Shown piece after piece: positions 35,323-43,843 of a stretch of DNA of 64,000 nucleotides. Within the stretch, counting starts at the first letter, position 1; each line of letters opens with the position of its first letter. A program made the position numbers and the translations under genes. The stretch comes from Burkholderiales bacterium (GTDB lineage Bacteria > Pseudomonadota > Gammaproteobacteria > Burkholderiales > Casimicrobiaceae). The notes beneath the pieces are model-generated. The model was not told the DNA's origin, did no database searches, and was given only the letters and a program-made list of their open reading frames with translations. The stretch lies in contig JANXNI010000094.1 of the NCBI GenBank assembly GCA_025354165.1, forward strand, positions 35,046 to 99,045, written 5' to 3'.

Positions 35323-35537
35323 GCGGCTTTTTCTTGCGGCACCGGATCCGTCGCAACGTCGGCAGCCGGCTGCGGCAAACGCTCGGCCACGACGCGCAAT
35401 TTGTGTCCTGCGGCGCGCATGCGCTCGCTCTGCTCCGAGAGCGCAGCCCGCAGGCGCGCATTCTCTTCGGATAGCGCCAACAATCGCGCCGTCACGGTAT
35501 TTAACGCTGTTTCGAGTTCGTCGAGGCTGGAGGTCAT
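35319..35537 (-). CDS. small coiled-coil protein encoded upstream of zapA
   Basis: A 72-residue protein, mostly one amphipathic helix: LDELETALNTVTARLLALSEENARLRAALSEQSERM. It resembles the ZapB/TIGR02449-type proteins found directly before zapA in beta- and gammaproteobacteria. Its start of zapA overlaps its stop (ATGA), implying joint function at the division site; this is inference. The C-terminal 20 residues are Pro/Ala-rich. The promoter region has been invaded by a MITE-like element ending 13 bases upstream of its start. Confidence 0.75.
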   Translation of the reverse strand: MTSSLDELETALNTVTARLLALSEENARLRAALSEQSERMRAAGHKLRVVAERLPQPAADVATDPVPQEKAA

Positions 35538-35549
35538 CTCTTAACTATA

Positions 35550-35702
35550 TCAAGAGCACGTCTGAAAATTCATTTCTAGGGCGCATTGCGTCGTTGCATC
35601 CTGCTCGCAATCCTCATGTACCAGAGCGTACATTGCGGTTGCTGCGCGCGCGGCGCCTAACACTGCATCCCTACAAAGTGAATTTTTAGACGCGCTCTCA
35701 AG
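35550..35702. mobile_element. MITE-like element, copy 2 (with 5 bp target duplication)
   Basis: A 143 bp element (35555-35697) flanked by TCAAG at 35550-35554 and 35698-35702. Left end AGCACGTCTGAAAATTCATT; right end on the other strand GAGCGCGTCTAAAAATTCAC. The interior is in the opposite orientation to copies 1 and 3 (on the minus strand GGATGCAGTGTTAGGCGCC, then GGTACATGAGG). The right target duplication contains the TGA stop of greB (35698-35700). It fills the whole space between greB and the ZapB-like gene. Confidence 0.82.
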
Positions 35703-36315
35703 CAGCGGCGGCGTTTGCTTGCAGCGTGGTCAGTTGCGTGTGACTCGGGGCGAGATGCGTATCGAGCGCTTTGTACTCCACTGAGAGAATTTCCAGCTCT
35801 TCAATGCCCCCGGGCGTTGGCATCATCACGATGTCGCCCTCGCGATTTTTGGTGAGCGCGCGCGCAATCGGACTCACCCAGCTCACGTAACTACGCTGCG
35901 GATCGACCTCGTCCAGTCCCACAATCGAAATCGTCTTTTCTTCGCTACGCTGGTTCACTACGCTCACAGTCGCGCCGAAAAATACCTGATCGGTGTCGCG
36001 CGTCGTCGGATCAATCACCTCCGCAGCATCCAGTCGCTGAACGAGATAACGCATGCGGCGATCAATCTCGCGCAGACGCTTTTTGCCGTAAAGATAGTCA
36101 CCGTTTTCGCTGCGATCACCATTGCTCGCCGCCCACGACACCACGCGCGTCACTTCGGGGCGATCCACCGTGATCAGATGTTCCAGCTCCGCCTTCAAGC
36201 GGCCATGCCCGCCCGGCGTCATGTAATTTTTGGTGCCCACAGGCAAGGCCGGAAGGACGATATCTTCGTCATCATCCGGCGCATCGGGGTTCTCTTTGGT
36301 GAAGGCTTTACTCAT
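35698..36315 (-). CDS. greB: transcription elongation factor GreB
   Basis: Binds the RNA polymerase secondary channel and stimulates cleavage of backtracked transcripts. The 205-residue protein has the Gre N-terminal coiled coil with the acidic tip (SWAASNGDRSENGDYLYGKKRLREIDRRMRYLVQRL) and the C-terminal FKBP-like domain (FFGATVSVVNQRSEEKTISIVGLDEVD, YVSWVSPIARALTKNREGD). It has a slightly extended acidic N-terminus (DAPDDDEDIVLP). Its stop codon falls inside the target duplication of the adjacent MITE-like element, so the last codon is the boundary of the insertion. It is divergent from msbA. Confidence 0.93.
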   Translation of the reverse strand: MSKAFTKENPDAPDDDEDIVLPALPVGTKNYMTPGGHGRLKAELEHLITVDRPEVTRVVSWAASNGDRSENGDYLYGKKRLREIDRRMRYLVQRLDAAEVIDPTTRDTDQVFFGATVSVVNQRSEEKTISIVGLDEVDPQRSYVSWVSPIARALTKNREGDIVMMPTPGGIEELEILSVEYKALDTHLAPSHTQLTTLQANAAAA

Positions 36316-36425
36316 GTTGATTCGGCACCGCGTCGAGCGGATCGGGAGTGTCGATGATAGTGGAGTTGGCGCGTCAGGTCACTCCGCGCAAAATGGTGAA
36401 AGGTGAGCCGTGCAACAATTTGAGC

Positions 36426-38258
36426 ATGGCAACAGGCGCAACCGATTTTCAGCGATACCGACGACTCCTCGGATACGCCAAACCTTATCGTGGTCGGCTG
36501 ATCGCGGGCACCTTGATGCTGGCGGTTGTTTCGCTGGTGGAACCGGTGATTTCGATCGCGTTTTCGCGCATTCTTGATCGGGCGTTTGTGGCTGAAGGGA
36601 CGGCGAAAGCAGCATCGACCGTCGCCAATCCGCTGGCGCAAAGCGCGCTCACGCAGTCGTTTCTTGCGCCACTCACCAACGCACTCGATGCGATTCCAAT
36701 TCTGTGGTTTCCGTTGCTGCTGGTGGCGATTTTTGCGCTGCGCGGTATCGCCAACTTTCTCGGCGATCTGGCGCTGCACTGGGTAGCCAGCCGTGTAGTG
36801 TTTGATTTGCGCGGCGCGACGTTTGCCCATCTGCTCCGCTTGCCGGTGAGTTTTTTTGATCGCAACGCGACGGCAGAACTGACGTCGAAAATTACCTACG
36901 ACACCCAGCAGGTCGGCGCGGTCACCAGTCAGGCGTTGACGACACTAGTGCAGGATTCGCTGAAGCTCGTCGTCGCGCTCGTGCTCATGGCGTCCATTAG
37001 CTGGAAGCTCACGCTGGGCGTGTTTGTCATCGCCCCGATTGTTGCCGTCGTCGTACGAATGCTCACGAGGCGTTTGCGCGCCGCCAGCGTCGCGTTGCAG
37101 GCGCAAATGGGAGAGCTTTCACGTTTTACGGATGAAGGTCTGAGTAACCAGCGCTCTGTGAAGATTTACGCCGCGTTCGATCAGATGATCAAAGCCTTTT
37201 CCGAGCGCAGCAATCGCGTTCGGCGGACGATCATGAAACAGGAAACGGCTAACGCAGCGAGCGCGCCACTGATGCATCTGGTCGTGTCACTCGCCATTGC
37301 CGGAATTGTCGCAATGGCCATAAAAGAGGGTCAGCGCGGTGCGATGACGGCGGGCGATTTCTTCGTCTTCTTCACGGCACTTTTGTCGCTCCTGCCGCCG
37401 ATGAAAAGTTTGTCGTCCATCAATGCCGTGCTGCAGCGCGGGCTGGCTGCGGCGACCAGTGTCTTCTCGGTGCTGGATGAACCCGTGGAGCACACGCGAA
37501 TGGCCGATGCGCCTAAGCCTTTGAAAGGCAGCATTCGTTTTGACGCTGTAACGGCTCGCTATGCTGGCCGCGACACCGACGCGCTCACCGGTGTTTCGTT
37601 TGACATTGCAGCTGGCAAACACGTCGCCTTCGTCGGCGCATCAGGTAGCGGTAAATCAACCGCGATGGCGCTGCTGGCGGGTTTCTACATGCCACAAGGG
37701 GGTGACATCAAAGTAGACGGCACCTCGATCAGCAATATCGGCATTGGTGCGCTGCGCGATAACGTTTCGTTAGTGGCGCAGGACGTTTTGTTGATCAACG
37801 ACACGGTCACGGCGAATATCGCCTTCGGCGCGAAGTCTGGCGCGATTGATACAGCGCGTGTGCGGTGGGCTGCCGAGGCAGCGGGTGCGTCGACTTTCAT
37901 TGAAAGCTTGCCAGGTGCTTTTGACGCCATTGTCGGCGAGGGCGGTGGCCTGCTTTCCGGTGGCCAGCGTCAGCGAATTTCAATCGCACGAGCGCTCTAC
38001 AAAAAAGCCCCCATCGTATTGTTTGATGAGGCGACGTCCGCGCTTGATACCGATTCAGAGCGCCTGGTACACGACACATTGCGAATTCTTGGGCGTGACC
38101 ATACTGTCGTGCAGATCGCCCATCGTCTGAGCACGATCCGTGACGCTGATGAAATTTTCGTATTCGATGCCGGGCGCGTGGTCGAGCGCGGCACCCACGC
38201 GAGTCTTACCCAGCAGGCGGGCGTGTATGCCCGTTTGCTTGCCCGACAGGCGGACTGA
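36426..38258 (+). CDS. msbA: lipid A export ABC transporter MsbA
   Basis: Half-size exporter (membrane domain plus ATPase) that flips lipid A-core across the inner membrane. From the ATG at 36426 it has 610 residues; starts at 36348 or 36393 are possible and no strong ribosome-binding site decides. The first ~330 residues hold six membrane spans, beginning YAKPYRGRLIAGTLMLAVVS. The ATPase has Walker A VGASGSGKSTA, signature LSGGQRQRISIARAL, Walker B IVLFDEATSALD and the H-loop VVQIAHRLSTI. An insertion near residue 60 (RAFVAEGTAKAASTVANPLAQSAL) is typical of betaproteobacterial copies. Its 3' end overlaps the convergent glycan gene by 53 bases. Confidence 0.88.
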   Translation: MATGATDFQRYRRLLGYAKPYRGRLIAGTLMLAVVSLVEPVISIAFSRILDRAFVAEGTAKAASTVANPLAQSALTQSFLAPLTNALDAIPILWFPLLLVAIFALRGIANFLGDLALHWVASRVVFDLRGATFAHLLRLPVSFFDRNATAELTSKITYDTQQVGAVTSQALTTLVQDSLKLVVALVLMASISWKLTLGVFVIAPIVAVVVRMLTRRLRAASVALQAQMGELSRFTDEGLSNQRSVKIYAAFDQMIKAFSERSNRVRRTIMKQETANAASAPLMHLVVSLAIAGIVAMAIKEGQRGAMTAGDFFVFFTALLSLLPPMKSLSSINAVLQRGLAAATSVFSVLDEPVEHTRMADAPKPLKGSIRFDAVTARYAGRDTDALTGVSFDIAAGKHVAFVGASGSGKSTAMALLAGFYMPQGGDIKVDGTSISNIGIGALRDNVSLVAQDVLLINDTVTANIAFGAKSGAIDTARVRWAAEAAGASTFIESLPGAFDAIVGEGGGLLSGGQRQRISIARALYKKAPIVLFDEATSALDTDSERLVHDTLRILGRDHTVVQIAHRLSTIRDADEIFVFDAGRVVERGTHASLTQQAGVYARLLARQAD

Positions 38259-41022
38259 AGTCGATCACCCATTGCTTCAGCGCGGCGCGCACGTCCTTCG
38301 GCGACGTCTGATCGAGCCACACTGCCAGCCTGTCGAGATCAATCGCTACGTCGCGCTCGGTGATGACGCGACGCACTTTGCTGTGTTCGGTTTCGACGAA
38401 GCGCTCGTCGTCACCGGTGAGTTCCTCGTGCATCTTTTCGCCAGCCCGCAATCCGGTATAGACGATGGCGATTGAATTCGCAGACCCTTTTGACAGGCGA
38501 ATTAACTCTTCCGCCAGTTCAACGATGCGAACCGGTTCACCCATGTTCAATACATAGAGCGAACGCGGTTGACCCATCAGCCCGGCCTGAATAACGAGCT
38601 GTGCGGCCTCAGGAATCGACATGAAAAATCGAGTCATGTCCGCATGCGTGACCGTCACCGGCCCGCCTGCGGCGATCTGTTCACGAAACTTCGGGATCAC
38701 ACTGCCGTTGCTGCCCAAAACATTGCCGAAACGTACACCAACAAATTGGGTTGGTGTTGGCGGCAAACTTAATATCGCCAGCTCCGCAAGTCGTTTACTG
38801 GCACCCATGATGCTCGACGCACGAACCGCCTTGTCGGTCGATACAAGAACGAATTTCTCAGATCCAACTTCGCGCGCGCATTCGGCGGCGACCATCGTGC
38901 CCAGCACGTTGTTGCGTACCGCTTCCCATGCGTTCACCGATTCGGTCAGCGGGACATGTTTATACGCCGCAGCATGGAACACCACGGCAGGTCGTTCGGC
39001 AGAAAATATTTCGCGCATGCGCGTGCGGTCGCGGACATCGCCTACATACACTTCAAGCCGCTCGATCGGCATGCGGGTAATCATGAATTCCCGGACTACG
39101 TGCGATGCAAACTCGGAGATATCCACCATGATCAGTTTGCCAGGATGGAAGCGCGCGACCTGATTACAAAGCTCAGTACCAATCGATCCACCCGCGCCTG
39201 TAATGAGCACGGTTTTTCCCTTGAGCCAGTTCTCAATTCCGGACGTGTCGAGTGTGATTGGGTCGCGTCCGAGCAAATCTTCAAGCTCAATAGAGCGCAG
39301 CTTTGCCAGCGGTGAATCGTCCGATAAAAGTTGGTCGTACGAGGGCACCGTCAGCGTAATGAGATTTGCCTCCGCTGCAAGCGCAACGGCGCGACGACGT
39401 GCCTCATGATTGGAGTTTGGCATCGCAATAATCGCGTGGCGAGCACCGAATCGTTTCGCTACAAAAGGTGCCTGATCGATTGGGCCAACGACGCGCGTGT
39501 CATGTACTCGTGCCCCGATTTTTGCGTGGTCGTCATCGAGCAGTGCCACCACATGCCACGTCTCGGATTTCGCCAGCTCGCTGACCAATCGCGCGCCGGC
39601 CGCACCAGCGCCCAGCACCAGCACGGGCTCACCTTTGGCTGCCGCTAATCCATAGAGTCGATGCTCGCGCCAACTGCGATACGCGAACCGCGCGCCCCCC
39701 ATCAAAACGATCAATAGAAACGGTTGCAATACCAGCACGAAGCGCGGCCAGATGAAACTGTCAGGTCGCACTAACGCGAACAGCACGGCTGTGCCTGCCG
39801 CTGCCATGAACGCGCCCAGCACGATGCGCCGCAAGTCAGCCAGACTCGCGAACCGCCAGAGCCCTTGATAGAGACCCAAACCCACGAACACCATCGCGTG
39901 CACCGGAATGATGAATGCAAGGCTGCGAGCAACGTCACGCCCGGTGAAATCGGCGGCGTCAATGTTGAAATTGAAGCGCGCCCAAAAAAGCAGTGACCAC
40001 GCTCCCGCTGCGGCGGCGAGGTCGTAGAGCAGCGCGAGAAAAGCGCGCGGATTGATTAGCAAATTGGGGCGTTTGCGTAGTGTCCATTCAGTCACAACGA
40101 TGTAAATCAGCGCGTAAAGCGCCACAATAGCCAAGCCAAGCCAACCCTGATCGAGTCGCAGTGCATAAGCGAGTGCAGACGACAGCAGGTTCCATCCGGC
40201 GATCCACATGAGAACGCCCTGATGCCCCAACCCTGCGAGCACTAGTCGTTGATACAGATGGTCTCGATGCGGTTGTAAGGGATTGTTGCCGGCAAGGGTG
40301 CGCCGCAGCAAGGTGTAGGTCGTGTCAGCCCAAAACGGTACAAACGCAGCAAGGGGGACGGCTGCCGACCAAACATGGTGCGTCACCCCGTACAAACTCA
40401 ACGCGCCTATTGCCAACCCGAGTACGGTCGATCCGCCGTCGCCCATGAATATTCGTGCGGGTGGAAGGTTGAAAACCAGGAATCCCGCGGCTGCCGCAGC
40501 GACGAGCATCGCTGCCAGAGCGACAAAGTCACTGCTGGCAATGGATGATCCCGCCAGAGCGAGCGCTGCCAAGGTCAAGCCGCCGGTGACCGCGGTGGCG
40601 GCCGCAATGCCATCTGATCCGTCCATAAAATTAAATAGATTTATCGACCAAATCAACGCGATTAAGCCAAAGATCGCGACAATTGGGTGAAGTTGACCTG
40701 AAGAAAACACAATCAGGCAGGACGCGAGCGCCTGAAGCGCCAATCGCGACCACGGCGGACTGCCGTGCCAATCATCCCACGCAGATATTGCCCAAACCAC
40801 TGCGATCGCGAGTACGAGACTGACTGGCGCATCAATGCAGACCCACCCGAACAACAAGCCCGCAGCGATACCGAGACCGCCGCCACGGGGAATAGGGACG
40901 TTGTGAAGTGAGCGCTCACTTGGTAGGTTCACTGGGCTTGGAAAATAGCCGCGCAACATCGCCAGACACACTGCTCCACTGATTGCGACGCAAATGCCAC
41001 CAATCAGCCACCAAGTTGTCAT
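38206..41022 (-). CDS. fused sugar-phosphate transferase (WecA/WbpL-like) and nucleotide-sugar dehydratase (WbpM/CapD-like)
   Basis: One uninterrupted 938-residue frame containing two enzymes usually encoded separately. Residues 1-~310 form a polytopic glycosyltransferase 4 domain that would attach a sugar phosphate to undecaprenyl phosphate: PSERSLHNVPIPRGGGLGI, NLFNFMDGSDGIAAAT, FMGDGGSTVLG, QPHRDHLYQRL. Residues ~325-430 are the four-span N-terminus of WbpM-type proteins (YDLAAAAGAWSLLFWARF). Then come a first Rossmann region VLVLGAGAAGARLVSEL and the dehydratase domain VLITGAGGSIGTELCNQ, FHAAAYKHVPL, and catalytic STDKAVRASSIMGASKR. The likely role is initiation of O-antigen or capsule. 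No other glycan genes adjoin it. Confidence 0.88.
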   Translation of the reverse strand: MTTWWLIGGICVAISGAVCLAMLRGYFPSPVNLPSERSLHNVPIPRGGGLGIAAGLLFGWVCIDAPVSLVLAIAVVWAISAWDDWHGSPPWSRLALQALASCLIVFSSGQLHPIVAIFGLIALIWSINLFNFMDGSDGIAAATAVTGGLTLAALALAGSSIASSDFVALAAMLVAAAAAGFLVFNLPPARIFMGDGGSTVLGLAIGALSLYGVTHHVWSAAVPLAAFVPFWADTTYTLLRRTLAGNNPLQPHRDHLYQRLVLAGLGHQGVLMWIAGWNLLSSALAYALRLDQGWLGLAIVALYALIYIVVTEWTLRKRPNLLINPRAFLALLYDLAAAAGAWSLLFWARFNFNIDAADFTGRDVARSLAFIIPVHAMVFVGLGLYQGLWRFASLADLRRIVLGAFMAAAGTAVLFALVRPDSFIWPRFVLVLQPFLLIVLMGGARFAYRSWREHRLYGLAAAKGEPVLVLGAGAAGARLVSELAKSETWHVVALLDDDHAKIGARVHDTRVVGPIDQAPFVAKRFGARHAIIAMPNSNHEARRRAVALAAEANLITLTVPSYDQLLSDDSPLAKLRSIELEDLLGRDPITLDTSGIENWLKGKTVLITGAGGSIGTELCNQVARFHPGKLIMVDISEFASHVVREFMITRMPIERLEVYVGDVRDRTRMREIFSAERPAVVFHAAAYKHVPLTESVNAWEAVRNNVLGTMVAAECAREVGSEKFVLVSTDKAVRASSIMGASKRLAELAILSLPPTPTQFVGVRFGNVLGSNGSVIPKFREQIAAGGPVTVTHADMTRFFMSIPEAAQLVIQAGLMGQPRSLYVLNMGEPVRIVELAEELIRLSKGSANSIAIVYTGLRAGEKMHEELTGDDERFVETEHSKVRRVITERDVAIDLDRLAVWLDQTSPKDVRAALKQWVIDFSPPVGQANGHTRPPAG

Positions 41023-41163
41023 AAATATTGTTTCATTTCAATGAGTTACCGCAAAATATCGTGTCGAATAAAGTGGCGTGGACAAGTGGGGCTCGGCTCA
41101 TGCCCGTGTTGCAATTTGACAACATCGGCAGGCCACTACAAAGCGTGTCAAAGCCGAATAACG

Positions 41164-41192
41164 TTGGACGAATGGCCGGTATTTGGCAGAAT
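41164..41192 (+). promoter_or_regulatory. candidate promoter of the first porin gene
   Basis: TTGGAC (41164-41169) and CAGAAT (41187-41192) are 17 bases apart, leaving a leader of about 90 bases before the porin start at 41292. The match is moderate. The rest of the 269-base gap from 41023 shows no repeat or palindrome that stands out. Confidence 0.35.
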
Positions 41193-41291
41193 TAAAGCAG
41201 CTTCCGAGATTACGTTGGAAGAAAAATTGTTGGCACGCATCCCCCCGGTCGGGGAAAGGTGTCAGACGTCAAATACTGAGGAGAGACTGTT

Positions 41292-42326
41292 ATGAACAAA
41301 AAACTCGTTGCACTAGCACTGAGTGCGGTTGCCGCAGGTGTCGCTTCGGCGCAAACCGCGAACGTTACGCTTTACGGAATTGTCGATACGTACCTCGCGT
41401 CTGAGCGAATTGGTGGCGTAGGCGCGGTTGCTGCAAAAAGCACGACTATGGTTACTGGCGGCGGTTTGTCCGGATCGCGTTGGGGCCTGCGTGGCTCTGA
41501 ATCGCTCGGCGGTGGCATGAACGCCATCTTCACGCTGGAAAACGGGTTTGCTAGCGATAGCGGTGCGCTGGGTCAGGGCGGTCTGTTGTTTGGTCGCCGT
41601 GCATTCGTCGGCCTCAATGGCGGTTTCGGTACCGTCACCATCGGTCGCGACTACTCGCCAAACTTCTTCGTGGCTTGTAACAGTGATGACACGTTTGGCG
41701 GATGCCTTACAGGTTTCTCTGCTGTGGCCAACATGGGTGGTTTTTACGCAAACACGTTGCGTCAAAACAACCAGGTCAAATACAGCACGCCAAACATGGG
41801 TGGCGTCACGGGTACCATCTCTTGGGCAATGGGTGAAGTTGCTGGTACATCCAGTGGTTCCCGCACGCTCGGTGGCAACGTCGAGTACAAAAATGGCCCG
41901 CTCTACATCGGTGTTGGTTTCAGTGATCTGAAGAACCCAGCTGCAACGGCATCGCAAAAGCAGTTTATTTTCGGCGCGACGTATAACTTCGGCGTTGCAT
42001 ACGCTGGCGTGACGTACATGGAGAACAAATCCGAAACCGGCGTGAAAACCAAGCCAATTATCGGTAGCGTCACGGTGCCGATTGGCGCAGCGCGCATCGG
42101 TCTGCAACTTGCACAGTCCAAAATGGACGGTGGCGCTAAAGCCACCAGCGTCGGTTTGCTCGGCGAGTACGATTTGTCCAAGCGTAGCGAGCTATACGCT
42201 ATTTACGCTCAGTGCAAAAACAAAGGCTTGGCCTGCTCTGCTGACGGCAACGTAGCGAACTCTACCGCTACGATCAATACACAGTCGGCTAGCGTATTTG
42301 GCTTGGGCATCAAGCACAAGTTTTAA
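41292..42326 (+). CDS. general porin (Burkholderiales type), first of a tandem pair
   Basis: Outer-membrane trimeric beta-barrel channel for small hydrophilic solutes. The 344-residue precursor has a signal peptide MNKKLVALALSAVAAGVASA cleaved before QTANVTLYGIVDTYL, the standard start of Gram-negative porin_4 proteins. Further landmarks are GSRWGLRGSESLGGGMNAIFTLENGF, LFGRRAFVGLNGGFGTVTIGRDY, and the C-terminal strand ending GLGIKHKF with terminal Phe, needed for Bam-dependent insertion. GAGGAGAG lies eight bases before the ATG. A second porin gene follows after 103 bases. Confidence 0.92.
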   Translation: MNKKLVALALSAVAAGVASAQTANVTLYGIVDTYLASERIGGVGAVAAKSTTMVTGGGLSGSRWGLRGSESLGGGMNAIFTLENGFASDSGALGQGGLLFGRRAFVGLNGGFGTVTIGRDYSPNFFVACNSDDTFGGCLTGFSAVANMGGFYANTLRQNNQVKYSTPNMGGVTGTISWAMGEVAGTSSGSRTLGGNVEYKNGPLYIGVGFSDLKNPAATASQKQFIFGATYNFGVAYAGVTYMENKSETGVKTKPIIGSVTVPIGAARIGLQLAQSKMDGGAKATSVGLLGEYDLSKRSELYAIYAQCKNKGLACSADGNVANSTATINTQSASVFGLGIKHKF

Positions 42327-42429
42327 TAGCACTTTGTGATTGCGATCAGGCATAAGTAACAGCGGTAGTAATGCCGCTGTCCTAACGCTGATCGCTCACC
42401 TAAGTCATCAAAATCCCAAAAGGTCAAAT

Positions 42430-43623
42430 ATGAAATTCACTAAGACAGCTCTCGCAGTTGCCGCAATCGTGGGTTCTGTTGCCGCCTCAGCTCAAACTGC
42501 AAACGTTACGCTGTACGGCTACATCAACACATCGATCGAATCCAATCGCGGTTCGCAAGGCGCGAACACGGTTGGCAAAACGCCGACTAGCTCGACTATC
42601 AACCGCATGACGGCAAACTCCTCGCGCTTCGGTTTCCGTGGTCGCGAAGAGCTTGGTGGCGGTACTTACGCCATGTTCCAGCTGGAAAACAGCTTCAACA
42701 GCGATGACGGCGGCCTTCCTGCGCAAGCTGCAACTGCTGCCATCCCGTCCGGAAACGGCGCGGCTGTTATGTGGGGTCGTGAGTTGTGGGTAGGAATTGG
42801 TGGTGGCTTCGGCGAAGTCAAAGTCGGTTACGGTCTGACACCGTATGACGACGTGCTTGGTTTAGCTCACCAGAACATCGGCTCGACCGGCCTGCAAAAC
42901 CGTAACAACGGCTTTTCTGGCGGCCCCGGTTTTGCAACGCAGCAACTGTTCACGGGCTATGGTCGTGGTGGCGTCGCATTCAGCGAGTCGCAAGGCAACT
43001 TCGATGCTCGCGCCGCAAACGCAATCAGCTACGCATCGCCAAATATGGGCGGCTTTACCTTGCGCACAATGTACTCGCTCGTTCAGGAGTCCGCCGCTAC
43101 GCCACGCGCACGTCTGTGGGACACCGCAGTTATCTACTCGAACGGCCCGATCACGGCTGGTGCGGTGTACGCTCTGCACAAAGACTTCGGCGGTCTCGCT
43201 GGCGTTATTACCGGTAACCACGACCAGAATGCTTGGCGCGTTTACGGTCGCTACAACTTTGGCGTGGCACGCATCGACGGTTCGTACGACGTCACGAGCT
43301 ATAAGCTGCCGACAGGTACGCTCAAAATGAAATACTTTGACGCTGCGGTTCAAGTTCCGTTCGGCGCCAGCACGGCTAGCTTGCAATACAGCCAACGTGA
43401 CAACGGTGCTGCTTGGGCTTACTCCCCACCAGTCGGTTACGCTGCCCCTACGGTGTCGTCGCTGATTAATAACTGGACTCTGGGTGGCGGCAAGCACATC
43501 TCGTTGGTTTATGACTACGCCTTCTCGAAACGCACGCAGTTATACGCGTACTACTCTTCGATGAAGAACGAAACTGGCGGCAAGGTGAACACACCAGCCA
43601 TCGGTATCATCCACAAGTTCTAA
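42430..43623 (+). CDS. general porin (Burkholderiales type), second of a tandem pair
   Basis: A 397-residue paralogue of the preceding porin, with signal peptide MKFTKTALAVAAIVGSVAASA and mature start QTANVTLYGYINTSIESNRG. It has SSRFGFRGREELGGGTYAMFQLENSF, WGRELWVGIGGGFGEVKVGYGL, and the C-terminal strand PAIGIIHKF. It is longer than the first porin because of extra loop sequence (around residues 90-110 and 150-180), so pore lining and surface exposure probably differ. The ATG at 42430 is preceded by AAAAGG; the frame extends to 42340 without homology. A strong terminator follows 12 bases after the stop. Confidence 0.92.
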   Translation: MKFTKTALAVAAIVGSVAASAQTANVTLYGYINTSIESNRGSQGANTVGKTPTSSTINRMTANSSRFGFRGREELGGGTYAMFQLENSFNSDDGGLPAQAATAAIPSGNGAAVMWGRELWVGIGGGFGEVKVGYGLTPYDDVLGLAHQNIGSTGLQNRNNGFSGGPGFATQQLFTGYGRGGVAFSESQGNFDARAANAISYASPNMGGFTLRTMYSLVQESAATPRARLWDTAVIYSNGPITAGAVYALHKDFGGLAGVITGNHDQNAWRVYGRYNFGVARIDGSYDVTSYKLPTGTLKMKYFDAAVQVPFGASTASLQYSQRDNGAAWAYSPPVGYAAPTVSSLINNWTLGGGKHISLVYDYAFSKRTQLYAYYSSMKNETGGKVNTPAIGIIHKF

Positions 43624-43634
43624 TCGGATGATCT

Positions 43635-43664
43635 TAAAAAAGGGCGCTTCGGTGCCCTTTTTTT
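43635..43664 (+). terminator. rho-independent terminator of the porin genes
   Basis: AAAAAAGGGCGC, loop TTCG, GTGCCCTTTTTT: a 12 bp stem (one G-U) closed by a UUCG tetraloop and followed by T-rich sequence. The A-tract makes it potentially bidirectional. Confidence 0.9.
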
Positions 43665-43668
43665 ACGA

Positions 43669-43829
43669 CTAAAAGGGCCCGCTAAAATTCGTTTGAGGAT
43701 GCAGTATTGGGAGCGCGGAGCGCAGCAACTTTCGCTTACGCCGGGGTACGTGAGCGCTTTTGGCAAATGCGCGAGCACCGCGTGACGAAACGGCGCACCC
43801 ACAAACTAATTTTTAGAGGCGTCCTAAAG
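43669..43829. mobile_element. MITE-like element, copy 3 (with 5 bp target duplication)
   Basis: A 151 bp element (43674-43824) flanked by CTAAA at 43669-43673 and 43825-43829. Left end AGGGCCCGCTAAAATTCGTT; right end on the other strand GACGCCTCTAAAAATTAGTT. Interior GGATGCAGTATTGGGAGCG and GGTACGTGAGCGCTTTTGGC match copy 1 in the same orientation. It lies between the porin terminator and coq7, ending 15 bases before the coq7 start. Confidence 0.82.
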
Positions 43830-43843
43830 AAAGCGTAAATCGT

